A stretch of DNA of 64,000 nucleotides from Agaribacillus sp965228415. GTDB taxonomy: Bacteria; Bacteroidota; Bacteroidia; Cytophagales; Cyclobacteriaceae. A model generated the notes under the pieces. It saw only the letters and a program-made list of their open reading frames with translations. It made no database searches and was not told the origin of the DNA. Shown here one piece after another: positions 34,474-42,295 of this stretch. The stretch spans positions 6,882,001 to 6,946,000 of the forward strand of contig OZ245814.1 of the NCBI GenBank assembly GCA_965228415.1, read 5' to 3'. Each line of letters opens with the position of its first letter. Position 1 is the stretch's first letter. The translations under genes and the position numbers were made by a program.

Positions 34474-36717
34474 TTATTTAAACTTGTTTTTAAGCATCGA
34501 TAGCTTGGCTTGTAAATCACCCTCTTGTTGTGGTTTTGGTGTGTTTTTGCGTTTCGCCTGCCTTTTATCCTTTCGCGGCTGACTGCCGTCTTTCATCGAC
34601 AGGGAAATTCTTTTTCTGGGGATATCCACCTCAAGCACGGTTACCATTACCTTCTGCTGTACACTCACAACATCGGCCGGGTTGCTGACAAAACTGTCCG
34701 ATAGATGGCTGACGTGCACCAACCCGTCCTGATGCACACCAATATCCACAAAGGCACCGAAGTTGGTAATGTTAGTTATAATCCCAGGCAATTTCATTCC
34801 TGGCCTGAGATCCTCCATTTCATTGATCCCCTCCTGAAAGGCAAATGTTTCAAAAGTATCCCTTGGATCTCTCCCGGGTTTAGCCAGCTCTTCCAGGATG
34901 TCCTGTAAAGTAGGAAGTCCCACCGTTTCCGAAACGTAGTCAGCCAGGTTGATTTGGTTTCTAAGGACCGGGTCTTTTATCAGATTATTGATATCGCATT
35001 TTAAACGGGTTGCCATGTCTTTTACCACCGAATAACTTTCGGGGTGAACGGCACTGCGGTCCAACGGGTTTTGAGCATCTCTTATTCGTAGAAAACCGCC
35101 GGCCTGTTCAAAGGCTTTTTCTCCTAATCGCTCCACTTTTTTCAGGTCTTGCCTGCTTTTAAAGGGGCCATATGTCTGGCGGTAGTCAACAATGTTTTGG
35201 GCCAATTGCGGGCCCAGGCCGGAGACATAGGTCAGTAGTTGCTTGCTGGCTGTATTCACTTCAACCCCTACGGCATTGACACAGCTCATCACCACATCGT
35301 CCAAGCCCTGTTTCAAGGCGGTTTGATCAACGTCGTGCTGGTATTGACCGACCCCAATGGATTTTGGATCAATTTTGACCAGCTCGGCAAGTGGATCCAT
35401 TAGCCGGCGGCCTATTGAAACGGCGCCTCTTACCGTGACATCATAATCGGGAAACTCTTCTCTGGCCGTTTCAGAAGCGGAATAAACCGAAGCACCGCTT
35501 TCATTTACCATTACTACCATTATCGCCGGACCCAGCCCAATGGTTTTCACAAAAGCCTCCGTCTCTCTGCTGGCCGTACCATTGCCGATGGCAATGGATT
35601 CAATGTTATGTTTTTCAACCAACATCTTAATAATGGCAGCTGATTCCATGGTTTTTTTCTGGGGTTCATTCGGAAAAATGGTAGTATTTTCCAATAGGTT
35701 ACCCTGCTTATCCAGACATACCACCTTACATCCTGTTCGGAAGCCAGGGTCCAGGGCCAGCACATTTTTTTGTCCCAGCGGTGCGGCTAACAATAGTTGT
35801 CGCAAATTCTCTGCAAACACTCTGATCGCTTCTTCATCAGCCCGTTTCTTGGTTAACATGCGGATGTCTGTTTCGATGGAAGGTTTTAACAGCCTCTTGT
35901 AACAGTCTTTTACAGCTATCTTAACCTGAGCAGAAACCTCATGGTTTCCCTTTATAACTGATTTCTCGATCAGGAAAAGCGCTTCTTCCTCCTCCGGCCC
36001 CGTATCTAAAGTCAGGATTAACTCCTTTTCGCCTCTTCTCAATGCCAATACCCGATGCGAGGGAGCGGTTTTGATTTTTTCCTCCCATTCAAAATAGTCC
36101 TTATATTTTTGACCCTCTTCCTCTTTCCCGGTAATTATTTTAGATTTAAAGGTACCTGTTTCCAGAAAAAGCTTTCGCATACGGGTTCGGATCTCCTGGT
36201 CCTCGTTTATCCACTCGGCCATAATATCCCTGGCACCCTGCAAAGCTTCTTCGACCGTTTTTACCTCCTTTTTTTCGTCCACAAAGCCGGCTGCAAAGGT
36301 TTCAAGATCAAAATGCTCCTGGTCAAATATTTTTTTCGCCAGTGGCTCAAGCCCTTTTTCCCTGGCAACGGTAGCTTTGGTTCTTCTTTTTGGCTTGTAT
36401 GGTAAATAAATGTCTTCCAGTTCTGCCATTGTCCGGGCGCCCATTACCTTTTTTTCCAATGCATCAGTTAGTTTTTCCTGATCTTTCAGGGATTTTATAA
36501 TGGCATCTTTGCGTTTGTCCAGATCTCTTAATTGCAGAATTCGATCTCTTATTTTGGTAATAAATACCTCATCCAAACTTCCGGTCACCTCTTTTCTGTA
36601 CCTGGAAATAAAAGGAACTGTTCCACCTTCGTCTAATAATGCTACCGTGGCTTTCACCTGATTGGTAGCAACAGACAATTCTTCGGCAATTAACAGGTAA
36701 TGGTTATTTTCATTCAT
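34474..36717 (-). CDS. tex: Tex-family RNA-binding transcription factor
   Basis: The 747-residue protein has the full Tex order: an N-terminal helical domain (LLDEGGTVPFISRYRKEVTG), a YqgF/RuvX-like domain (VLALDPGFRTGCKVVCLD ... IAIGNGTASRETEAFVK), a helix-hairpin-helix part (VNTASKQLLTYVSGLGPQLA, FKSRQDLKKVERLGEKAFEQ), and a C-terminal S1 domain (GIITNITNFGAFVDIGVHQD, GLVHVSHLSDSF). A basic Lys/Arg tail ends it. Tex binds single-stranded nucleic acid and affects transcription and tolerance to stress. A candidate promoter lies at 36796-36823 on the minus strand. Confidence 0.97.
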   Translation of the reverse strand: MNENNHYLLIAEELSVATNQVKATVALLDEGGTVPFISRYRKEVTGSLDEVFITKIRDRILQLRDLDKRKDAIIKSLKDQEKLTDALEKKVMGARTMAELEDIYLPYKPKRRTKATVAREKGLEPLAKKIFDQEHFDLETFAAGFVDEKKEVKTVEEALQGARDIMAEWINEDQEIRTRMRKLFLETGTFKSKIITGKEEEGQKYKDYFEWEEKIKTAPSHRVLALRRGEKELILTLDTGPEEEEALFLIEKSVIKGNHEVSAQVKIAVKDCYKRLLKPSIETDIRMLTKKRADEEAIRVFAENLRQLLLAAPLGQKNVLALDPGFRTGCKVVCLDKQGNLLENTTIFPNEPQKKTMESAAIIKMLVEKHNIESIAIGNGTASRETEAFVKTIGLGPAIMVVMVNESGASVYSASETAREEFPDYDVTVRGAVSIGRRLMDPLAELVKIDPKSIGVGQYQHDVDQTALKQGLDDVVMSCVNAVGVEVNTASKQLLTYVSGLGPQLAQNIVDYRQTYGPFKSRQDLKKVERLGEKAFEQAGGFLRIRDAQNPLDRSAVHPESYSVVKDMATRLKCDINNLIKDPVLRNQINLADYVSETVGLPTLQDILEELAKPGRDPRDTFETFAFQEGINEMEDLRPGMKLPGIITNITNFGAFVDIGVHQDGLVHVSHLSDSFVSNPADVVSVQQKVMVTVLEVDIPRKRISLSMKDGSQPRKDKRQAKRKNTPKPQQEGDLQAKLSMLKNKFK

Positions 36718-36795
36718 CGTATTTCTTGTTATACAATTTTGTTAAGCTTTTCCGCTGACTAATTTAATAATTCCCAGGCGTGAATTAAAAGTCGG

Positions 36796-36823
36796 CAAAT
36801 TTATTAAAAAAGGTTTAGACCAA
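36796..36823 (-). promoter_or_regulatory. Candidate tex promoter
   Basis: Minus-strand TTG (36823-36821), a 17-base spacer, TAAATTTG (36803-36796). The spacer is two or three bases short of the usual 19-20. Confidence 0.42.
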
Positions 36824-36976
36824 AAGTCGATCCCTCATTAATTTCTCCGAAAAGTGATCAACAAGGCTACCGAAAAAACAAGACGCTGCTTGACTATGTA
36901 CTCTTCAGTGTTTTTAAACATTGTAATTCAGCCTGGTAGCATTTTTATTCATCGAAGAAAAAAAAATAATAATTCC

Positions 36977-37006
36977 TTGAAGTTTAAAAAAATTATTTTA
37001 CATTTG
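36977..37006 (+). promoter_or_regulatory. Promoter of the ABC/GntR/GIN operon
   Basis: TTG (36977-36979), a 19-base spacer, TACATTTG (36999-37006). Both match the Bacteroidota sigma consensus. The predicted start, near 37012, falls inside the inverted repeat next to it. Confidence 0.75.
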
Positions 37007-37032
37007 TAGTGTATTAGTAAAGTAGTACACTA
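37007..37032. promoter_or_regulatory. Inverted repeat, likely GntR (YtrA-type) operator
   Basis: TAGTGTA (37007-37013) and TACACTA (37026-37032) are exact reverse complements 12 bases apart. They begin at the last base region of the -7 element and cover the predicted transcription start. This position suits repression by the GntR protein encoded third in the operon. Confidence 0.68.
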
Positions 37033-37044
37033 AATCACTAAAGA

Positions 37045-37881
37045 ATGATTGAAATTAAAAACTTAAATTTTAGCTATTCCAAAAAGAAACCCATTATTAA
37101 GAATTTAAACCTGGAACTTCATGGGGGCAATATTTTTGGATTATTGGGGAAAAATGGCGCTGGAAAATCTACTTTGCTTAAAAACATAGCGGGTTTACTA
37201 TTTCCAAAGCAAGGATCGGTGAAGGTTTTTGGCTATCATGCACATCAACGCCTGCCGCAGGTTTTGCGCGAAACCTATGTCATTCCGGAAGAGTTCAGCC
37301 TCCCCTCATTTACGATAAACCAATACGTGGATATTTACTCCGTATTCTATCCCCGTTTTAGTAAAGAACAGTTTTATAGTTCATTGGATGAGTTTAAGCT
37401 GGATCCCAAGGAGAAGTTAACAGCTTTATCTTACGGTCAAAAAAAGAAGGTGATTATAGGTTTTGGGCTGGCTTCCAACTGCAATTTACTGTTGATGGAC
37501 GAGCCGACCAATGGTTTGGACATTCCGTCCAAGAGCCAGTTCCGGAAAATTGTGGCCTCTTCAGCCACGGAGGATCGTTGTTTTATTATTTCCACCCATC
37601 AGGTAAAGGATGTTGAGAACCTCATTGATCCGATTATTATTATGGATCAGGGAGAGATTATCTTTCATCAGACATTTGAAATGGTTAGTAAGAAATTGGC
37701 TTTTGAGGTGCAGACGGAACTCGTCGAGGACGATCAGGTGGTTTACTCACAAAGCGTGTTGGGAGGCTACTCGGTGGTAACAGAAAATGTAACAGGTGTG
37801 GAAGGTAGCATCGATCTGGAAATTTTATTTAATTCCATCACCTCAAGTAAAGACAAAATCCATCAAATTTTTAAACAGTAA
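37045..37881 (+). CDS. ABC transporter ATP-binding protein
   Basis: The 278-residue ATPase has Walker A in GLLGKNGAGKSTLL (about 33-46), signature ALSYGQKKKV (variant of LSGGQ), Walker B LLLMDEPTNGLD, and the switch His in FIISTHQVKD. The 70-residue C-terminal extension is not part of the nucleotide domain. It is the first gene of a five-gene operon with an integral membrane protein, a GntR regulator, and two envelope proteins. This arrangement matches YtrA-type operons, where the GntR repressor controls its own transporter. The substrate is unknown. Confidence 0.94.
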   Translation: MIEIKNLNFSYSKKKPIIKNLNLELHGGNIFGLLGKNGAGKSTLLKNIAGLLFPKQGSVKVFGYHAHQRLPQVLRETYVIPEEFSLPSFTINQYVDIYSVFYPRFSKEQFYSSLDEFKLDPKEKLTALSYGQKKKVIIGFGLASNCNLLLMDEPTNGLDIPSKSQFRKIVASSATEDRCFIISTHQVKDVENLIDPIIIMDQGEIIFHQTFEMVSKKLAFEVQTELVEDDQVVYSQSVLGGYSVVTENVTGVEGSIDLEILFNSITSSKDKIHQIFKQ

Positions 37882-37886
37882 AGGAG

Positions 37887-38678
37887 ATGACATTAGATAG
37901 TTATTTTGACATAAAACGTTTTGGGTATTTGCTGAAAAAGGAAGTTTTTTCCAACCTGAAACTTTTCATTATTGCCCTGGGCGCCATGTCGGGGATTTTA
38001 CTGATCGTATTTTTATTGGATATTTTTAGTTGGGAGAACGATGGATATTTAAGCAAATCATTGTGGGATAATCATATGTTCTTTTTTATTCCACCTTATT
38101 TGATCATTGGGGTATTGTTCACCTCTTTGGCCTATAAGGATTTGCTACAAGTCAATAAGGCTTACGCTTACCTCACATTGCCGGTTTCTAATTTTGAACG
38201 GGCACTCAGCATGCTGTTGATGACTACAGTGATATATACCATCTTTTTCATTGTCTACTACATGGTGTTCTCCTTGTTCCTGAATGGATTAGGCATGATT
38301 CTTACCGCACGGGAATTCGGATGGTTTGATGTTACCGCAGAACCGGTAGTGATGGCTATAAAACTGTACCTGGTCATTCAGTCGGTTTTTCTGTTGGGTG
38401 CTGCTGCTTTCAAAAAGTTTCCGTTTCTCTTTACGCTGTTGACTATTTTCCTGGCGGCGGTTTCATTAATTATTTTAACGGTTACTTTAGCGAGTTTCAT
38501 GTTTTCGGAGTTTTTCAATACCGATAACAATATTGACGTACCTGATTTTTTATCTCAGGATCTTCAAAATTTCATAGAATATGACTTGCCTGTTCTTTTG
38601 GAAAATGTTTTTTGGTATGTTTTGGCACCGCTTTGCTGGGTTATTACCTATTTAAAGCTTAAAGAAAGGGAGATATAA
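37887..38678 (+). CDS. ABC-2-like membrane permease
   Basis: This 263-residue protein has about six membrane segments (LFIIALGAMSGILLIVFLLD, FIPPYLIIGVLFTSLAY, LLMTTVIYTIFFIVYYMVFS, YLVIQSVFLLGAAAF, LLTIFLAAVSLIILTVTLAS, VFWYVLAPLCWVITYL). It begins 5 bases after the ATPase stop and ends 2 bases before the GntR start, so it is the permease of that transporter. The DLLQVNKAYAYLTLPVSNFE phrase (LLTLPvs/s-E) is common to Bacteroidota ABC-2-type membrane proteins. Confidence 0.88.
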   Translation: MTLDSYFDIKRFGYLLKKEVFSNLKLFIIALGAMSGILLIVFLLDIFSWENDGYLSKSLWDNHMFFFIPPYLIIGVLFTSLAYKDLLQVNKAYAYLTLPVSNFERALSMLLMTTVIYTIFFIVYYMVFSLFLNGLGMILTAREFGWFDVTAEPVVMAIKLYLVIQSVFLLGAAAFKKFPFLFTLLTIFLAAVSLIILTVTLASFMFSEFFNTDNNIDVPDFLSQDLQNFIEYDLPVLLENVFWYVLAPLCWVITYLKLKEREI

Positions 38679-38680
38679 GT

Positions 38681-39049
38681 ATGGACTTTAAAGATAACAA
38701 GGCTATCTATTTACAAATAGCAGATATATTTTGTGAAAACATTTTGCTTAAAAAATGGAATGAAGGGGAGCGAATTCCCTCGGTACGCGAGACGGCGGTC
38801 AACATTGAAGTAAACCCAAATACGGTAATGAGAACTTTTAATTTCTTACAAGATATGGAAATCATATATAATAAAAGGGGTATTGGCTATTTTGTATCTG
38901 ACGATGCCTTCGACAAAACTTTATCCTTTAAAAAGGAAAACTTTATTAAACATGAACTCCCTTCCATGTTTAAGGCCATGGATTTGTTGAATATCAATTT
39001 TGATGAACTAAAAGAATATTATAACACCCATAATAATAAGGCTAACTGA
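38681..39049 (+). CDS. GntR-family regulator, YtrA type
   Basis: A winged helix-turn-helix covers residues 1-75: KAIYLQIADIFCENILLKKW, NEGERIPSVRETAVNIEVNP, NTVMRTFNFLQDMEIIYNKR, GIGYFVS. There is only a short 45-residue C-terminal helix instead of a ligand domain, as in the YtrA subgroup, which pairs with ABC transporters. It probably represses this operon through the repeat at 37007-37032. It is encoded 2 bases after the permease. Confidence 0.94.
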   Translation: MDFKDNKAIYLQIADIFCENILLKKWNEGERIPSVRETAVNIEVNPNTVMRTFNFLQDMEIIYNKRGIGYFVSDDAFDKTLSFKKENFIKHELPSMFKAMDLLNINFDELKEYYNTHNNKAN

Positions 39050-39056
39050 AAAAGAA

Positions 39057-39758
39057 ATGAAGTTAAGTAACAAGATATTATTGTCAATTTTCGGTCTGAT
39101 TTTCGCTTCCATTGTAACGATGATGGTGACAATCAGATTAGATATAGGAGATGTGAAAGCAGCCGTTAAAGAAGAACCTCAGATTTTTGAGATCCCGGTG
39201 CAGCCATTTGAATCAATAACGGTTGAAAAGAATGCCAGGATAACGCTGATCGAAGGTGATTCCTACGGATTAAAAGTTATCGGACGCAAGTCGGAAGATG
39301 TAAATGTGGATATCAGCACACAGGTAAATGCAGGAAACCTGGAATTTAAGCTCCCTGAAAACTATGAGAATGAGCGTCATCGGCATAAAATTCAATTAAC
39401 AGCCCCAAAGGTCAAAAAAATAATACTCAAAGAAAATGCCCGATTTGTCGTACGTACTCTGGATCAGGATAGCCTGGAAATTGATTTATCAGATCAGGCT
39501 GAATTGGCGGCCACTGAGATTGCCTTGGACTATCTGGCCGTCAAAGCCACTGCCCACACCAGGTTAAGGAGCAATAATTGCAGGGTAACACAGGTTGCCG
39601 TCAGTTTAAAGGATAAATCAGAATGCGCATTATTTAACCTGGACGGTGCATCTATAACCGGCACATTGGAGGAACATTCCCTACTACAACTTTCGGGATG
39701 GACGGCAAGACTGAATGTCGGTTTGGATAAAAAGGCACGGATAATTAAACGGGATTAA
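39057..39758 (+). CDS. Head-GIN (DUF2807) membrane-anchored protein
   Basis: An N-terminal membrane segment (KILLSIFGLIFASIVTMMVT) precedes a right-handed beta-helix of DUF2807 type: FEIPVQPFESITVEKNARIT, LIEGDSYGLKVIGRKSED, KIILKENARFVVRTLDQDSL, IDLSDQAELAATEIAL and NVGLDKKARII. The length is 233 aa. It lies 7 bases after the GntR gene, so it belongs to the operon. Head-GIN proteins are exported and of unknown function. A second one is at 58193-58891. Confidence 0.85.
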   Translation: MKLSNKILLSIFGLIFASIVTMMVTIRLDIGDVKAAVKEEPQIFEIPVQPFESITVEKNARITLIEGDSYGLKVIGRKSEDVNVDISTQVNAGNLEFKLPENYENERHRHKIQLTAPKVKKIILKENARFVVRTLDQDSLEIDLSDQAELAATEIALDYLAVKATAHTRLRSNNCRVTQVAVSLKDKSECALFNLDGASITGTLEEHSLLQLSGWTARLNVGLDKKARIIKRD

Positions 39759-39801
39759 ATAGTGTTGTAGTGGTTTAACGTCGGGTAAAAATGGATCTTT
39801 C

Positions 39802-40119
39802 ATGAAATCATCATCAATTGAAGGCAACTATTTGCCATCGTTAAAATTCTCCATAAAACTTATTCCCTTTAAGCTGATGAATGCTTCCAGGAGGTGGGCT
39901 CGTTGGCAATGTTCTCAAAATAAGCTGGCCTGCAAAGGGGTAGGGATCGGGCTGAGTGCCTCCATTGTGCTCGTTTTGCTGGCTGTTATTTTGAATACGG
40001 AGTTACCTGCCCTGTTTTCCTGGGTGGCCCTTTCCATAGTGGTTTTTTGTTTACTATTGCTTAATCTGATTTATTTAAGACTCATAGACAACTTGTTCAA
40101 AAAACTGAACAACCGATAA
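39802..40119 (+). CDS. Small two-helix membrane protein, unknown
   Basis: The 105-residue protein has a basic N-terminal half (LKFSIKLIPFKLMNASRRWA) and two adjacent hydrophobic helices (GVGIGLSASIVLVLLAVIL; FSWVALSIVVFCLLLLNLIY) with a basic tail. It starts 43 bases after the GIN gene and could be the fifth gene of the operon. I recognise no family. Coding status rests on length, position and a credible membrane pattern. Confidence 0.5.
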   Translation: MKSSSIEGNYLPSLKFSIKLIPFKLMNASRRWARWQCSQNKLACKGVGIGLSASIVLVLLAVILNTELPALFSWVALSIVVFCLLLLNLIYLRLIDNLFKKLNNR

Positions 40120-40246
40120 AAACCGGCGGCGATCGTCGTAGTGTCCACTACTTGTTATGGCTGCTTCAATACCTTGAGTTCATAAAACCAATAACACAAA
40201 TCGCTTATTATCCGTTAATTCAATTTAATCTGATGCGATCTATGTT

Positions 40247-40840
40247 ATGACGGAAAAGGCGAAAAAAGTAAGAAAAGAAATATTGTCGTGGGTATTGACG
40301 TTAGCGATTTTTGGCTTTTTATACATTACCGGGCTTCACCGTCAAATAGCTGCCGGACTTCAGCGGGTGGTCGTAGCCACTGGGATTATCCGGCCTGAAA
40401 CAGATTTGGTTCTTGATAACAAACCACAGGTAGACTACAACTTTATGCTTAAATCCCGCACCGGAGAAAATGTTGACTTTAAAGATTTAAAAGGGAAGGT
40501 AGTTTTTATGAATTTATGGGCCACCTGGTGTGCGCCATGTCTGGCAGAAATGTCAGATATTCATGATCTGTATCAATCCGTCGATTCAAGTAAAGTGGCT
40601 TTTGTGATGATTTCCAGAGATGATAGGTTTGGGAGAGCCAAACAGTTTGTGGATAAAAAAGGGTACACTTTTCCTATTTACCAGTTGAACGGCCCCTTAC
40701 CCGATGTGTTTTCCGCCAAAAGTATACCTACCACCTACGTAATTTCCAAAAACGGCAAAATAGCCGTGAAAAAAACAGGTTTTGCTACCTACAACACCGA
40801 AGAATTTAAGAACTATTTGATCACACTGGCAGATTCCTAA
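40247..40840 (+). CDS. Thioredoxin-like TlpA/ResA-type protein
   Basis: One N-terminal membrane helix (EILSWVLTLAIFGFLYITGL) anchors a thioredoxin fold of 197 residues in total. The redox motif is NLWATWCAPCLAEM (CAPC, about residues 96-99). GKVVFMNLWATW, VISRDDRFGRAKQFVDKKGY and AKSIPTTYVISKNGKIAVKK complete the TlpA-like pattern with the cis-Pro in IPTTYV. It probably reduces disulfides in the periplasm. It is monocistronic. Confidence 0.93.
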   Translation: MTEKAKKVRKEILSWVLTLAIFGFLYITGLHRQIAAGLQRVVVATGIIRPETDLVLDNKPQVDYNFMLKSRTGENVDFKDLKGKVVFMNLWATWCAPCLAEMSDIHDLYQSVDSSKVAFVMISRDDRFGRAKQFVDKKGYTFPIYQLNGPLPDVFSAKSIPTTYVISKNGKIAVKKTGFATYNTEEFKNYLITLADS

Positions 40841-40938
40841 GCCGTCATTAATCCGATAAGTCAGGATTGTTTTTTTAGGGAAAAGAATTAAATTTAAGGA
40901 GGTTGTAAAACCCTGTTAACTTTAATGATTTCCCTGCT

Positions 40939-42222
40939 ATGAGTGACGATAACCCTGAAAAGGAACTTTTTTATCAGGCGGTCAATGCGGTTATTGATGG
41001 AGAGGAGGAGCTCCTGAGACAGTTGCTGGCCCAAAACCCCGAACTACCCAAGCTGCGATCACCTTTGGAGCATAAAGGTACTTTATTGCACTATCTGGCG
41101 GCCAATGGCGTGGAAGATGCCTTGCAAAGAACCCCGCCCAACGCGGTGGAAATTGGCCGCATATTACTGGACGCCGGCGCAGAGGTAGATGCCACGGCAA
41201 AAATGTATGGTGGCGGCCCCGCTCAGACACCGCTTAACAACCTCGTAAGCAGCTGGTGGCCTTATCAGGCAGGTGTGCAGTCTGCGTTGGTAGCCTTGCT
41301 GATTGAGTATGGTGCCAATCCCAACGGCTTACTCAACGACGGTGCGCCACTGGGCTTAGCGATTGGATTTGGCTATCGCAAAGCAGCTGAAACCCTGGCG
41401 TCGAAGGGTGCCGGTTTTAATAACCTCATTTTTGCCGCTGCACTTGGAAAAACGGCATTGATCAATTCATTTTTTGACGCCAGCGGTAATTTGCTGGAAG
41501 CGGCCAAAAAATTTAAAGTGGCGGACAAAACACAAATGGGACGCTTTTCCTGGCCGCCGCCTAAAGATCAGAACCCGATGGAAATTGCCTTTATCTACGC
41601 CTGCCTGCACGGACGCGATAAGGTAATACAAATGTTGCTTGACAAAGGGGTATCTGCCAACTGTAGCATATCTTATAACCAAACCGGTTTGCACTACGCC
41701 GCTTATGCAGGACAAATACCATCGCTGAAGTTGCTGTTGGCAAATGGGGCTGATCCTGATCAGGTAGAGACACAGTTTAACAAAACACCCATGGACTGGG
41801 CGGTTGAAGTCCATGAATATGAAGTGATTAACCTGTTAAACAAATACGTTTCAACGGACAATAAAAAGCAGCTCTCCCACGCAGCTCCTGTATTTCCGGT
41901 TCAGGACGTAAAACAGACTGTCGAATATTATAGAGATAAACTGGGATTTGAAGTCAAATATTTATGGGAGGATCCTCCCACCTACGCTGTGCTTAAGCGA
42001 CAAAACGTGGGAATCCATTTCAGTAAAAAAGGAGATGACTTCAAACCTTCACAAATGCATACCGCCTATTATATTTTTGTGTATGATATTGATGGCATTT
42101 ATGAGGAACTAAAAGCAAATGGAGTGGAAATTATCAATGAACCGCAACAACGGGATTATGGCATTCGTGATTTTGATATCAGAGATATAAATGGATATAT
42201 CCTGAGTTTTGCCTGTGGATAA
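40939..42222 (+). CDS. Ankyrin-repeat protein fused to a glyoxalase/VOC domain
   Basis: Residues of about 20-300 form ankyrin repeats: GTLLHYLAANGVEDALQRTP, IGRILLDAGAEVDATAKMYG, LVALLIEYGANPNGLLNDGA, VIQMLLDKGVSANCSISYNQ, TGLHYAAYAGQIPSLKLLLA, NGADPDQVETQFNKTPMDWA. Residues of about 312-427 are a VOC domain: AAPVFPVQDVKQTVEYYRDK, LGFEVKYLWEDPPTYAVLKR, GIHFSKKG, YYIFVYDIDGIYEELKANGV, GIRDFDIRDINGYILSFACG. It has the fold of glyoxalase/bleomycin-resistance proteins. No signal peptide, so it is cytoplasmic. I know of no well-studied protein with this order. The start at 40939 follows an AT-rich leader. Confidence 0.88.
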   Translation: MSDDNPEKELFYQAVNAVIDGEEELLRQLLAQNPELPKLRSPLEHKGTLLHYLAANGVEDALQRTPPNAVEIGRILLDAGAEVDATAKMYGGGPAQTPLNNLVSSWWPYQAGVQSALVALLIEYGANPNGLLNDGAPLGLAIGFGYRKAAETLASKGAGFNNLIFAAALGKTALINSFFDASGNLLEAAKKFKVADKTQMGRFSWPPPKDQNPMEIAFIYACLHGRDKVIQMLLDKGVSANCSISYNQTGLHYAAYAGQIPSLKLLLANGADPDQVETQFNKTPMDWAVEVHEYEVINLLNKYVSTDNKKQLSHAAPVFPVQDVKQTVEYYRDKLGFEVKYLWEDPPTYAVLKRQNVGIHFSKKGDDFKPSQMHTAYYIFVYDIDGIYEELKANGVEIINEPQQRDYGIRDFDIRDINGYILSFACG

Positions 42223-42295
42223 ATAACATCGGTCGCTAAAAATAAAGTCCGGCATATCCCGGTTAAAGTATCCATCATCAATTAAAAACCAGCAC

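Larger units (their letters stand above)
36718..37044. other. Divergent promoter region between tex and the ABC/GntR operon
   Basis: 327 bases with no ORF. It holds the candidate tex promoter (minus strand, 36796-36823), the operon promoter (36977-37006) and the operator at 37007-37032. Confidence 0.75.

Noticed and set aside
36055..36405. 116-codon plus-strand frame opposite tex
   Set aside because: Fully inside tex, which has clear domains in its own frame.
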